From the NCBI GenBank assembly GCA_028564705.1, contig JAPXFQ010000082.1, forward strand, positions 806,001 to 870,000: a DNA stretch of 64,000 nt, in the 5' to 3' direction. The stretch's first letter is position 1, and each line of letters opens with the position of its first letter. The notes under the pieces were generated by a model. The model searched no databases, was not told the DNA's origin, and worked only from the letters and a program-made list of their open reading frames with translations. Positions 13,401 to 47,467 of the stretch are shown piece after piece. This DNA comes from Apricaphanius iberus. Taxonomy: Eukaryota; Chordata; Actinopteri; Cyprinodontiformes; Aphaniidae. The translations under genes and the position numbers were made by a program.

Positions 13401-16400
13401 GTCGCCGGTTCGATCATGTGCATGTTGACCTGGTGGGCCCCCTGTCTCCATCGCAGGGTTTCACCCACCAGCTCACCATGATCGACTGCACCACCAGGTG
13501 GCTGATAGTGGTTCCGTTGGCGTCCACAACAGCTGCTGTGGTGGCTCGGGCGTTTTTATTGGCCTGGGTTGCACGTTTTGGCCCCCCTTCAGACATCACC
13601 TCTGACAGAGGCCCACAATTTGTGTCAGAGCTTTGGTCCAGCATGGCTGAGGGCCTGGGGGTCAGGATCCACCACACCACCGCCTACGATCCACAAGCTA
13701 ACGGGTTATGCGAGCGGTTTCACAGATCATTAAAAGCAGCACTTCGTGCTGTTCTGACCGATGGAAACTGGGTCGACTATGTCCCGTGGGTTATGCTGGG
13801 GTTGCGTTCCGCGGCTAAATAGGACCTTGGTGCCTCTCCAGCTGAACTGTTTGCCAGCCAGTACGGGTTCCGATTGTGTTTTTTCCGGAAGCCCCTTCAC
13901 CCCAGTTTACCTCGTCTGCCCAACAGTTACTACCTCATGAGGGCCCTTCTTATGTTCCTGGCCCTTTGCATCATTGGCAGACAACGGGATGTTTATATTT
14001 AAAAATGTAATGTTTATATTAAAAAATGTTCAAGTTGGTTGTGGCGCGAATGTGGTGATATATCTGACTTACCTTTGTTCTGTTGTTGAGTTGGTGCTGA
14101 TTAAACGAGCTGATCGGATCTAGCTGTGTCGTCCTTTTCATTCCTCCACAATACTTTCATAAAGTCATGCAACATGTTCTTCCTTGTTACTGGACATCGT
14201 TATTTACAAAGCCGGTCCAGGATAGCCTCCAAACAAATGACGTCCGTCTGACGCGACGGCAAGCTTAATTATTTACGACAGTGGTAATGGACGATTCCGC
14301 TTCCGACCTGTAGGGGGACCGGACAGCAAAAGTCTTTGGTGTTGCTTTAAGTGCAAATCTCCTGCAGCCTCTTTTAGTTTTCGTTTTTTTTGCTCAAACG
14401 TTCTTTCTTTTTACTCTACCAGCTTTCCTGACATTGAAAAGCAGCCCCACAGCATGATCCCAGCACTACTATGTTTCCAACCTCAGCTCTTCAGATGAGT
14501 ATTCTATTTAGTTTTGAAGAACAGTTTACAGTGGTCCAAACACTTGCTAAGTCTAATTTTTGGCAGTCGTGGCCTTTTAAATTGTCCTGGCGAAACCTCA
14601 CAGTCTGGCGAAAGAACATTTTTGAACAAATGGCATCATTAAGAGCAACGGACATGCCTAAAAGGTCAGGGTTAAGATGAGCTGTCTGGCTGGAAGGTGA
14701 CGTCACCCTGATCTCATAGTGGAGCAAAGTAGTTGTACCATCATGCTGTGGGGATACATTTTTATCAGGGAAGGAATATCTGGTGTGAGTTGATGGGGAA
14801 AATAGATTTGAGGTAAAAACAGCCTGGTCATGAAAAATAAGCTTTTAAAGGTGGTAAGAGAGTTGAGACTAGGGTGAAGATTCATCTTCCAATGGGACAA
14901 AAAAAAAATTAGCTAACACGGAGTTAGTTAAATGTTTTAGATCAAAGCATATTTGCTTTTTTTGCATGGTGCATGAAATGTCCATACCTAATTCCAGTTA
15001 AGGATCTTTGTCAAGATTTGGAATTTAGTGTTTAGATGTGCTCCATCCTACTTGAGCTTAAGTTCTTATCCAAAGAGAAATGGGCAAAATTTCTAGATGT
15101 GCAAAGCTCGTAGAGACTTGCTGCAGGAATTGCACCAGAAACTGTTTTTTGCAAAGCAAACGAATCCAGGAGGAGGAAGACAGCGCCACACCACCCGCTT
15201 TAATTCCGCTCAGAAATGCTTTATTTTTTTTACCCGAAAGGAAATTAAATGTTGCCGTAACTCATATACTCAAAGAGCTGTTGTGGATGGTGATGCTGGT
15301 GACAAGAAGGATCTTTGGTAGCAGTCAAGTCTCGCTACAAACCTGAAGAGGCATCCGGCTGAAGCTTTCTACCCACACAGAAGAGCCAATATTCCATAGT
15401 AACATTTCCTGGATGACATCAATTGGTATGAAATGCTAATCCATCTCATTTGTTTTTGCCACTCCTCCTTTAATCTGTCTGGTTGTATGGTTGAAAACCG
15501 GGGAGAGACCTTGGAGTTGAGGATACGATCCTTGTTCCTTGATGGATTTTAAACGAGCAAGATTTCTGGCCCTCAGACCTGTAACTTCTTTTGTAAGAGG
15601 CTCCTGTGTCCTAAACTCATTATCTGTAATAATGGAACCTGTTTAAATTTATCAGTATAAAAGACACCTGTCCACAACCTAGTGAATGACCTGCAGAGAG
15701 CTGGATCCAAAAAAACAAAGACTACCATCAGTAACACACTGTGGCACCAAGGGACTCAAATCCTGCAATGCCAGACGTGTCCCCCTGCTTAAGCCAGTAT
15801 ATGTCCGAGCCCTTCTGAAGTTTGCTAGGGAGCATATGGATGATCCAGAAGAGGACCGGGAGAATGTCATATGGTCAGATGACACCAAAATAAAGCTTTT
15901 TTGGTCAAAACTCTACTTGTCATGTTTGGAGGAAAAAGAATGCCGAGTTACATCCAAAGAACACCATACCTACTATGAAGCATGGGATTGAATACATGAT
16001 GCTTTAGGGCTTTTTTTTTTCTGCAAAGAGACCAGGATGACTGATCCGTGCAAAGAAAAGAATGATGGGGCCATTTGTGGTGACATCTCGAGTAAAAAAA
16101 TTCCATCAGCATGGGCATAGAAGATCAAACATGTCTGGGTCTTTCAGCATGACTGATCCCAAACACACCGCCTGGGTAATAGAGTGGCTTCATTTAAGGT
16201 CCAGGAATGGCCTAGCCAGTCTCCAGATCTCAACCCCTTAGAAAATGTTTGCAGGTCTCTAGTAACCCAGCGACAGCCCCAAAACATCTCAGCTCTAGAG
16301 GAGATCTGCATAGACGAATGGGGCAAAATACCAGCAACAGAGTGTGAAAATCTTGTGTAGACTTATACAAAATATTTGACCTCTGTCATTGCCAACAAAG

Positions 16401-17290
16401 GGTATAAAACAAAGTATTGAGATTAACTTTAGTTATTGACCAAATAACTATGCTCAACCACATTGTGCAAATATGTTTTTTAAATCAGACCATGTGACTT
16501 TCAGGGTTGTTTTTTCTTCTTCTAATTTTCTCTCATAATTGATGTATTTCTATTATGAAAATTAGAGGCCTCTTTCGGTTTTTTTTAAGTGGGAAAACTT
16601 CCACAATCAGTGATTGACTAAATACTTGTTTTTTTGCCCCCACTGTAAATAGCTTGTGGCTACAATGTGAACAAATAGTTAAAGGGGTAATAGTACTTTG
16701 CAAAGGGTTAGTTAATTAGTTTATTGTTCCCTTCAGCTAACATTTATATTTCTTGCCAACAGCCTGAATATAAAGTTGCAGATCCTATTTGCACCTTTCT
16801 GTTTTCCGTCCTGGTCATTGGGACAACACTTCCCATCTCAAAGGATGTCTTCAGAATACTGATGGAAGGTAAACGCTTAACTCCTCATGCATTGCTGATT
16901 GGTGCTTATTGACAGCAGGTAAAATGTAAAGTCTTTCTCTTTGGTTTTTGTTCAGCTGCACCTCAAGGCGTTGGCCGCGGGGCCGTTAAAGAGCAGCTGC
17001 TGTCCGTGGGAAAAGTAAAGAATGTTACCACCATGCACACGTGGTGCCTGAACACGAATCATTCTCTGCTTGCTGCGCACGTATCTATAGGTGGAGGCAA
17101 AAGCTACAACACTCAGGAGGTTCAGCGTAGTTTTGTGCATTAAACAGAAGGTCTTGCTTTCACAGATGAAGATGCAGATTCACAGATCGTCCTCAGGAAG
17201 GCGACGAAGCTACTTCGTTCCAAGTTTGGGTTCTCCAGCATCACGATCCAAGTGGAGCGTTGTGGGGCTCCAGCTGCTGGAGGGTTCTGA
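7413..17290 (+). CDS. Zinc transporter, SLC30A2/3/8-type (cation diffusion facilitator)
   Basis: Proton-coupled zinc exporter that moves Zn2+ from the cytosol into vesicles; these proteins work as dimers. Coding exons: 7413-7477, 7571-7749, 7897-8043, 10015-10168, 10256-10448, 16763-16868, 16956-17090, 17166-17290. They join in phase to 1104 nt, 367 aa plus stop, the usual length for this clade. Visible features: first membrane segment from about residue 60; TM2 zinc-site HxxxD (H97, D101) in [10 protein letters not shown]; a short His-rich cytosolic loop (HGHSH, 194-198, then HH at 213-214); TM5 HxxxD (H225, D229) in HVLGD; the conserved [12 protein letters not shown] in TM6; and a cytosolic ferredoxin-like C-terminal domain ending ITIQVERC. 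It lacks the CxxC pair near the C-terminus that ZnT2, 3, 4 and 8 usually carry. Intron 5 (10449-16762) is swollen by transposons. Which paralog it is (slc30a2, a3 or a8) cannot be decided here. Confidence 0.93.
8402..8663. repeat. Teleost interspersed repeat in zinc-transporter intron 3
   Basis: Begins 'ggactgaactttatatagcgc', passes 'actcaaagcgctttaca' and 'ttgcccaggggcacatcgaca', and ends 'ctaccactgagccacagtcgcc'. I recognise this order of phrases as a high-copy fish repeat; the 3' portion looks tRNA-like in origin. The open frame across it is not a gene. Confidence 0.75.
10931..14150 (+). mobile_element. Degenerate 5'-truncated Ty3/Gypsy retrotransposon in intron 5
   Basis: An old LTR-retrotransposon copy in the same orientation as the host gene. 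Parts in order: end of gag ([13 protein letters not shown], about 10940-11060); aspartic protease with a DSG site (about 11300-11380); reverse transcriptase (about 11840-12600) with the YLDD-type catalytic box near 12222-12233; RNase H (about 12660-12990); integrase zinc-binding region (about 13240-13380) and core (about 13400-13830) with the DRGPQF segment. It is broken: in-frame stops at 11825-11827, 12194-12196, 13337-13339 and 13820-13822, plus frame changes near 11420-11470, 12600 and 12970. No 5' LTR or start of gag is present, and I cannot find a matching LTR pair. AT-rich sequence at 13990-14150 may be a 3' tail. The element is dead. Confidence 0.9.
14730..14920 (+). mobile_element. 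Tc1-like transposase fragment
   Basis: The phrases 'gtaccatcatgctgtgggg' and 'gttgagactagggtgaag' followed by 'ttcatcttcc' match, in order, the DNA around the second catalytic Asp of fish Tc1-like transposases. Frameshifted and with no ends visible. A related scrap ('aaaagcagccccacagcatgat') lies at 14436-14457 in the opposite sense. Nested or rearranged debris. Confidence 0.55.
15540..16648 (+). mobile_element. Tc1/mariner (Tc1-like) element, internally deleted
   Basis: The right end carries the typical inverted terminus ('gactaaatacttg' then 'ttttttgcccccactgta', 16612-16648). The left portion holds the leader 'agtataaaagacacctgtccacaacct' (15653-15680), after which the sequence jumps directly to mid-transposase at 15681, so about the first third of the transposase and its DNA-binding domain are deleted. 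The surviving protein pieces include [13 protein letters not shown] (first catalytic Asp; 15870-15905), an HDPKHTA-like piece (second Asp; 16147-16170) and the region before the final Glu (16200-16245, damaged). Frameshifts abound. It ends about 115 bp upstream of zinc-transporter exon 6. Confidence 0.85.
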
Positions 17291-19300
17291 TTGGCTGCTC
17301 CCACTGTGGCAGCGATCTACGGCTGGTTTTAAAAGAGGAAAGACTATTGTGGCTATCATTATTACACCAAAGCTGTTCCCATGATGTGTATCATGCATAG
17401 AGTTTACAAACAACGGTCATGGAAATGACTACGTTAATTTAAGGCTTTCAGTGAATCAGAACATCATTGTTCCAATGTGACATTACATTAATTTCAGCTC
17501 AAGGGATTAAAAAAAAAGTTTAAATTGGGTGTTTAGATTTAAGTTAAATATAGTAATAATAGATCAAATTTAAATTTCCCCCCAAAATAACATTTGGTTG
17601 AAAGTCCCTCAAAACGATGGTTCCCAACCTGGGGTTTGGGTCCCCAGAGATCCCAGGCGGGCTGCACAATTTTCTCTGTGATGAAGTTGCCAAAATTACA
17701 TGTGTAAATATTACATTTATACAATCCAAAAGACAGAAAAATGTAGATGTAGTGATAATGAATAAGACCAAAAACCTAGAATTGCTGTTTAGTTTTTGAA
17801 AGTAAAAGTTTGCAAGTCCATTGGGGCGTCCCGGTTTGTCTTGGACACAGATTTGGGGGGAGGGGGCATAATTATTTTGCTGGATTTTTTATTTTATATA
17901 ATCTTAGTAAAATGGAGCTAATTTAAACTGGTTTGCTACCTGGTATTGCCGTATATTTCCATACACACGCATTGTCCAGAAGTTTTCAGTAAGGTCGAAG
18001 TGAGGGCTATTCCAGATGTCTAATCTTTGCCAAGTTTATCCAATCAAAAACTGGTTTGGATTGGATATCGACAAATGCCCATAGTCTTTTTTTCAAACCC
18101 AACTGAGGTCATTTTCATATGTTGCAGATTACTGATTCAGAAACATGTCCAATGTTTTAAAAAGCGACTGCAGCGTGAACGCTCATTTCGTATTTTATCC
18201 AATTGAGCGGCTGCAGCAGCTCGGCAGAATATTTTCCTCCATCTTTCTTCACACCTTTTACTCATTTGTAATTTTGTCAGCTCAAGATGCAGAATATATT
18301 CTCAACTGAACTAAACACTATGTGCAACATTTATTTGTAGTTGGTAGTTTTTTGGGAGATTAGTGGACAGCAGAAGGGGCTCCACTCGCTAAGATAGTTA
18401 AAATATTTTATACATATATATTTTTTCTTCTGGGAAACAGACACCTTGCTCTTTCCCACTGTGGTTAAGTGAGCCCACTCTTGAAAAATAATTTACGCTT
18501 CAAAGATGAATCTATGCCGGTCAGGTCGCTTTCTGATTGGCTGCAAGTCACATTTAACAGGCTGCAGTCTCAGTTTTTCCTAGAACACACCACACATGCT
18601 AGGAAATCAGGCCAAGACAATCCAACATTTGGAGATCACCGACTGGCGATTGGAGCAGACCCGTCGTCCTCCTGAGTCGACAGGAGCGCTCCTATCACAC
18701 CATGCGGCAGGAGTTTTTGTCAGGATTATAGTCAGAGCCTTCCTGATCGAGCCATCCCGGAAGGGGACAACTGGTCTAAATATCCAGCCCTTTGCAGAAC
18801 GGTAGGGCTTTTAAACCTATGAACAATTACGTCACTGTAGAACATGGTGGCGGCGATGTCATGCACAATCTGAGGAGCCAAAGGAGCAGGTGACCCAAAC
18901 ATCGAAAACCTCAAGGCCTGGCCTGTGCCAGGAAGACCACCAAGAACAGTATTCAAGTGCTCGCTGGATTCATGCTCTCAATTCTTAAGAGTTAAGACCT
19001 TCACACCCCGTCTGGAGCTGTGGGAACATTTTAAATAATTAAATCCTTCATTAAACAAAGTTGAAAACATTTTTAATGTGTATTTATAAAAAATAAAAAA
19101 AAACCTAAGTATTCACACTTTTCGCTGAGATCTTTGCGAGACATCTATTGGGAGCTAACAGCTGTCTGTATTTGTTGCAAAATTTGCTTCAGAAAACGTT
19201 AAAGAGTGACGAGCTGAACTGGTTTCCCCCGGTCTTCTGGACTTAAACATCTGTGACATGCATTAAAACGACACTCAGACCAAAGTAGCACTTCCTTCCT
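17291..19300. other. Interval between convergent genes, 3'UTR plus repeats
   Basis: It begins with the presumed 3'UTR of the zinc transporter; I could not single out its polyadenylation site. At 17615-17660 is the common fish/vertebrate repeat phrase 'ggttcccaacctgggg'. 18590-19020 is GC-richer and includes two short open frames (to 18675 and 18805) that I do not recognise and do not call genes. The rest is AT-rich and featureless. Confidence 0.45.
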
Positions 19301-20256
19301 TTTATTTGTTTTGTTCCAGAAGTGAGTCAGAGGCAGGTTCAGAAAGAGGAAGACCGAGGGAGACATGGTGTGGTAGACATGACGGATGCCTGATTATTTA
19401 CAGACTGTTGAGGAGCATTTATGTTCTCAAAGAACGTGATCCTTTAGCACCATTATGGGCTTATGTAAACTGACCCACTTAAAGAGGGTTGCAGGTAAGA
19501 AACCTGGAGAGCTCAGCGAAAACATGTCAGTCAGTGAGGTCCACTCACTCAAGGCACCATTAAAATCAATTCATGCAAAAACTTCACTATTCTCACATTG
19601 TTTTCATTGTATTTAAACATTTTGGGTTTTTTTTTTTATTTTAATTCACAAGATTTCATAAATCATACATTTAGAAAGAAAACTATTTGAGTTTTAGAAA
19701 TCTGAGTTTCTTCAGATAAAGCAGAATAATTTAACCCTGGGTCTGACACAAGAAATGGCTAAACGATTATATTTTCCTTTCGCTTAGGTGCCCAGTTTTT
19801 GGATTTAGGTTTCTGTAAAGAAAACATTTTTGTTTTTTGTGTCCGTTCTAGTTCTGCTTTATAAACATTTCAGTTTGGGGTCAAATGCTTGCTTTATGCA
19901 ACATCAGCAGTTTTTGTTTTTTTGTTTGACTGTCTTTGTCTGGTGAAGTAAAGTCCCTCACGACGACATAGACACATATCAGGGAGATTATATTCTAATT
20001 ATTATGGAGATTACAGATAGGATTAGTCTACTGAAAATAACTAAGAAAACTATGGCTGCTATTAGTAGAAATTTTCTTTGTTTTTCCCGCACTAAAACGG
20101 TTGAGGTGATGGTCAAAGTAGACCCCCAGTTGTAAAAGAATAAAAAAAAGGCACATTCAGGACACATTTGACCCAACTGTCCAACATGATACAAAAAATT
20201 TTTTTTAGGATCAACCTTATAGAGCATGCTTCTGCATAAAAATAAAAAAAAATAAT
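19301..20256 (-). other. Presumed 3'UTR of the coq8b-like gene
   Basis: Sequence downstream of the stop codon on the minus strand. The first clear AATAAA on that strand is TTTATT at 19301-19306 on the plus strand, giving a 3'UTR of about 950 bp. The open frame at 19988-20260 on the same strand is low-complexity UTR and not a gene. Confidence 0.4.
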
Positions 20257-43212
<22,956 letters not shown>

Positions 43213-43426
43213 CTGCACAGAAAAATTTAATTATATCCGATTTATACAGCAGGTTTGGCTGTACCACACCAACATTTAAACCAAAATAGGACGACCGGGA
43301 AAAAAATATATAAATATATATGTATAAAACATGCTTTACAGTAAGCCTAGAAAATAAACCAGGGACAACGCAGATGGAGAAAACGGATAGTCGGATTCAA
43401 ACAAAAGAGCCACAACTTCCACTCAC

Positions 43427-43560
43427 CACCAGAAGCTTTTCCTAAACACGTCGTCTCAGCTCAGAGAGCATGCAGAGCAGCGAGCATTGTGCAACTGTTG
43501 CGGTACAAGCTTGGTACAAGCCCCTCTCTCACCTTGGTTCGACTTGACAAGTCCTGACAG
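43427..43560 (-). promoter_or_regulatory. Probable 5' non-coding exon and start region of the coq8b-like gene
   Basis: On the minus strand, a strong donor (TTCTGGTG then gtgagt, plus strand 43421-43426) faces the acceptor at 43213-43215 before the first coding exon, giving a 208-bp intron. The exon's 5' edge, and so the transcription start, cannot be read directly. Base composition changes from AT-rich to GC-rich at about 43440 and stays mixed up to about 43830, as expected of a fish housekeeping promoter. No TATA box at a convincing position. Confidence 0.5.
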
Positions 43561-43742
43561 AAAAACAGAAAAACTGCTGCGGGACATGCAAATGGGTTTC
43601 CCGAGGGAGCTTCAACAAACACCGTCCACCGAGACAAAGTTCAGCACCTCCGACTATCAACAAACCGCCACACTGGTCGCAAAAACACTGACAGTCTCCT
43701 TGTCTGCGTGTGCCCGCTGACGTGTCCCCCTCAGGGCGGATC

Positions 43743-43800
43743 GCGAGCTGCACGAACACAGCGTCCGCGAGCTGCACGAACACAGCGTCCACGAGCTTCC
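43743..43800. repeat. 24-bp tandem duplication at the coq8b promoter
   Basis: Two identical 24-bp units (starting gcgagctgcacgaacacagc; 43743-43766 and 43767-43790) followed by a partial third (acgagcttcc). It sits 530-600 bp upstream of the coding start, just outside the presumed first exon. It creates a repetitive minus-strand open frame that is not a gene. Confidence 0.9.
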
Positions 43801-43825
43801 CGCCCATTTTCTTTTTTTCGAGAGT

Positions 43826-43861
43826 CACGTGTTTCATGTTTGGGTTTTTCTTCTTCACGTG
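43826..43861. promoter_or_regulatory. Two CACGTG E-boxes upstream of the coq8b-like gene
   Basis: Palindromic CACGTG occurs at 43826-43831 and again at 43856-43861, 30 bp apart. CACGTG is the USF/MYC/TFE-type binding motif. Their pairing next to a GC-rich start region makes a regulatory role plausible; function is inference. Confidence 0.4.
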
Positions 43862-43869
43862 AACATGAA

Positions 43870-46800
43870 AACAATACAGTACAATAGGCCTAGTATACAG
43901 TTCAACAAAAAAAGGATGAAACGTATTTTGATACAGTATTATTTCATTTTCAAAACATTTGCAGTCAAAGATACCGCGCACGTTTATTCCATTTTCGCAA
44001 CTAAATGCACACAGACAGTAAAACCACATATAGGTAATGGAATATGTATTTATGTCCCCAAGCGTAGAGATTTCACCACAAATAGATTTCGACATAGATT
44101 CTGCAGCATCAGTGATGCATTTAAGTTTCAAGGCTTCACATAGTTTTAGCCAGAGTTTGATACTACAAAGATATAATGGATGTGCTGTGGAAGCAAACAC
44201 TGACGATACAACCAGTACAGTCGGTTTATTTACGGGGTTCACATTATTCCATACATATTTCATACATGTAAAAATAGGGGCTTTACTATGACATCAGCCA
44301 AAATTCACTTTAGATAAAAAATTAAGAAAATGTTTACTTCGACCTTTAAAAGTCGTGGTATATGCCAAAATACAGTGGTATGTAGTCTGATATCAAACCT
44401 CTTTGGCTTACTGTACTTCAACAACTCCTTTTCTGACTTACCATTTAATATATAGTACAATAGTATAAATTGTACTGAATATAGATTTGTTGTGTATGGA
44501 GGACCATACCTACAAAAACTGACAATAAATAAATAACTAAGGATATACATTTGTAAAGAAATAAATATAGAAAATGTGGAAAAAATGAAAATTTGGGAAT
44601 AAATAAATACAACTGGAAATAAATTTTTAAATAATTATAAAAACATATTTATATTATGTATAATTATTTATTCACAAATTAATTTATGTATTTACATTTA
44701 TATATTTGTCAATTTTGGCAGGGACAGTCCTCCATAATTGGTAACATTGAAAATCATCTTGGTAGAATACACTGATCAGACTTCACTTTTATTAATGAAA
44801 TCTTCCCAATTCCTGGTTCATCTTTACAAATCACTTTCATGTGTTTTGTTGTTGACAAACTTGCTTGAAATAAATGCAGTGTTCTAAAAAAAAAAATTCA
44901 AAAAAGGATGACTTAAAAAACCCCAAAAAGATGTAATCAGAAACCTCCATGTGGAGTATTGTATACGGGAGACTTGATCTTTATCAAATTATGTTTAAAA
45001 AAATAAATAACTACAGAAAAAACTGAACGTATTATGTTGTTGTGTAAGTGAAAACTTTTTGGAACATGAATTTGACTAATGTAAAAAAAAAAAAGTACAT
45101 CCAGCAGCTTTAAAATCGCAAGTGTATAAAAAAGTAAAAAATAGAATGCTCTGGTAACGCAAACTTTACAGCATTGGAGATATATTTTTTTCTTTGTGCT
45201 ACACTTTTCTATATAAAATAAATGTGAAAAACTCAGCCCCACAGTTGAGAGGATAGGACACCGTTTAAACACCCCATTATATCCAAGTTTCTGCTATCTA
45301 GTCATTAATCCATTGTGAAAAAAAAACAAAAAAAACTCAAAGCAGTCACTGCACCTTTTGGTTATCAAAGCCATTCCATCGCATGGTGCTATCACCACCG
45401 TGCTAGACAGTTGGTGTGGTGTGCTTATGTTTGAAAGCCTCACCTTGACTCTTCTGAAGCTAGTCCTTGTCATCATGAACAAATAGAAACTGTTTTGTTT
45501 GACTTCTTTCTGCGCAAGGCTCCTCCAAATCTCAGTCAATCTAAGTTTGTTGACGTGTCAGCAAAGGATCTTATTTCCTGGTCCGCGTCATCTGTGCAGA
45601 ATGCGTGCTTGCAAGATGCTCTTGACAACATTTTCTATAGCTATCAACAAGCTGTTGGAGTGAGTCTGTATGGAACGGCGGTTTAAACATTTTGGAGTTT
45701 ATTAAAACAGATTAGTTTGATGCCACTGATCAGGCTCCTTAGTATAGGTGACATCTTTTCAGTAGGGTTGAGATCAGAGTCTATCCCAGAAGCTTAACGT
45801 AGGAACTGTGTATCAAACATCAAATGGACAAGAGTTGCTAATCTCAGACCTAAATTGATTAAATCGGTTAGTTATTTGTGTGCCCTGTTTACAGCTTGTT
45901 TCTATTGGTTTAGCTCTTCCTGTTTACGTAATGACAGACTGCTTTATTTATTCAGCACCTTTTGGATAATAGCTAATCTAAAGCGTGCCGGTTGTCGTTT
46001 GCATTAACTTATTGGCTAATTTTCAGATTAGATTTTGCTTGATGGATTAGTGGCCCTGCAATTACGGTCAGGGGTCAAAAAGCTTTATAGGTCAGCATTA
46101 AGTGGCCAGACACAAGTTTTAGCATTTTCAGCCCAACTGCCCTTTAAGTTTGACACTGGGTTTTCAGTTTTTCATCAGTTCAACACATTTCTAGTTCCGT
46201 TGTATAAAGTCCATTACAGTGGGCTAATCTACTACAGATAGGGTCAAGAAGCTGCCTCGACAGATTGCACGTCAGCACTGACACAACTAAATCTCATCAA
46301 TAGTACACATGACATGTAAGACCTGCAGGTCAAGTCACACATAACTGATTTACACATACTGCTGCCTAGCTTGTGCATGTTCAGAGGTGACCCTTCCAAT
46401 TTCAGATGCACAAACCACTATCTGGTTAAGTCTCAGTAGCCTCGTTTAGAGGTAATAACCTGTTTTGGGATAAACTGGTCCACATGCAGTTTTGTTTTTA
46501 AACAAAATACGCAAAGGAGGCCCGAAATTGTTGCGCAAATGAAATCCGACTCCAAGTAGGAGAAGGAAACCTTTTCTTTTTTTTTAAACTAAAGCAACTT
46601 TCTCTCGTAGATCACGGCTATTAAAGAAAGATGTTTCAATTCAAGCTGCTGATGATTTACTTATTTGATTGGAATTTTCTTAATAAATATGCATTTATAT
46701 CCAGTTAAATGTAGGATAAATTGATCAAATACTGACAAAATGTCAACGCTCTTTCACCCTCTGTCTAAGGCCCTGTTCACACGCAGACAAAATGGGGATA

Positions 46801-47380
46801 TTTTCAAAACAGATTGAAAACACCTTCTGTCCACACAGCTGCTCAAGCTGCTTTAGTATCATTCAGGGCCCATTGGTGGCGCTGTGACACACTGCCAGAC
46901 AAAAACACACTAAAGAACACTCAGCATGCACGGTAAAGTGGGAATTTAGCTATAAATGAGAGCTTAATTCAAAGGTATATGGTGTCCTTGGTTCTCTGGA
47001 TTCATTTTTTGCTGCTGGTGATAGCGTAGGGGCAGTAAATCATATCGCATCAATGCTGACGCAGCACCAATCCGCCTTTCGATCTTGTGATTTCTTTTTT
47101 CCCCTAATATGTGAAACAGGTTTGTGATCTTATCATTTTCAAATTGTTGTGGATTGGGCAGCTAAATTAAAAAGAAGAAAAAAAAAAAAGAATCCAACCA
47201 ATTAAAACACTTCACAAGTATTCTTTCTTTTCACTGCAGTAAAGCTGCAAGAACAAGTTGTTGAAAAGACTATTACCAGAAAATGGTAACTTTGACATTA
47301 GCGAGATTATTCAGTCGGCTGTTTTTGTTGCAAAGCACAAAAAGAAAACTTTAAACAGTCGTGATTTAAAAAAAAAAGAT
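43870..47380. other. Intergenic interval between coq8b and the 3' end of tatdn3
   Basis: Mostly AT-rich DNA without exons. 45293-45500 carries a minus-strand Tc1-like scrap (the complement of 'ccattccatcgcatggtgctatcaccaccgtg' region, 45372-45410). 46765-46870 ('ggccctgttcacacgcagac') resembles the left end of a fish MITE, without a visible partner. Several long open frames here (for example at 43529-44263 minus) cross the promoter tandem repeat and low-complexity DNA, and I do not regard them as genes. Confidence 0.5.
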
Positions 47381-47467
47381 TTTAATCACAAGGTGAAGTT
47401 CATATTCAGACGGCAGGTTATTTTACAAGAAAATATTCAGAGTACTCCTGGATTAGTTACGTCTCTG
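47381..47467 (-). other. tatdn3 3'UTR with ATTAAA polyadenylation signal
   Basis: The variant signal ATTAAA (TTTAAT on the plus strand, 47381-47386) lies 82 bp past the tatdn3 stop codon. No canonical AATAAA occurs close by on the minus strand. A short 3'UTR is therefore likely. Confidence 0.4.

Noticed and set aside
18596..18805. GC-richer open frames at 18.5-18.9 kb as an exon of a new gene
   Set aside because: No splice borders or family resemblance, and it lies between two convergent gene ends; more likely unidentified repeat debris.
43529..44263. Longest open frame in the window (244 codons, minus strand)
   Set aside because: It crosses the 24-bp promoter tandem repeat and AT-rich low-complexity DNA, contains a duplicated DAVFVQLA stretch caused only by that repeat, and shows no domain or splice structure.
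45495..45686. 63-codon frame at 45.5 kb
   Set aside because: It abuts a Tc1-like scrap and has no recognisable domain or splice sites.
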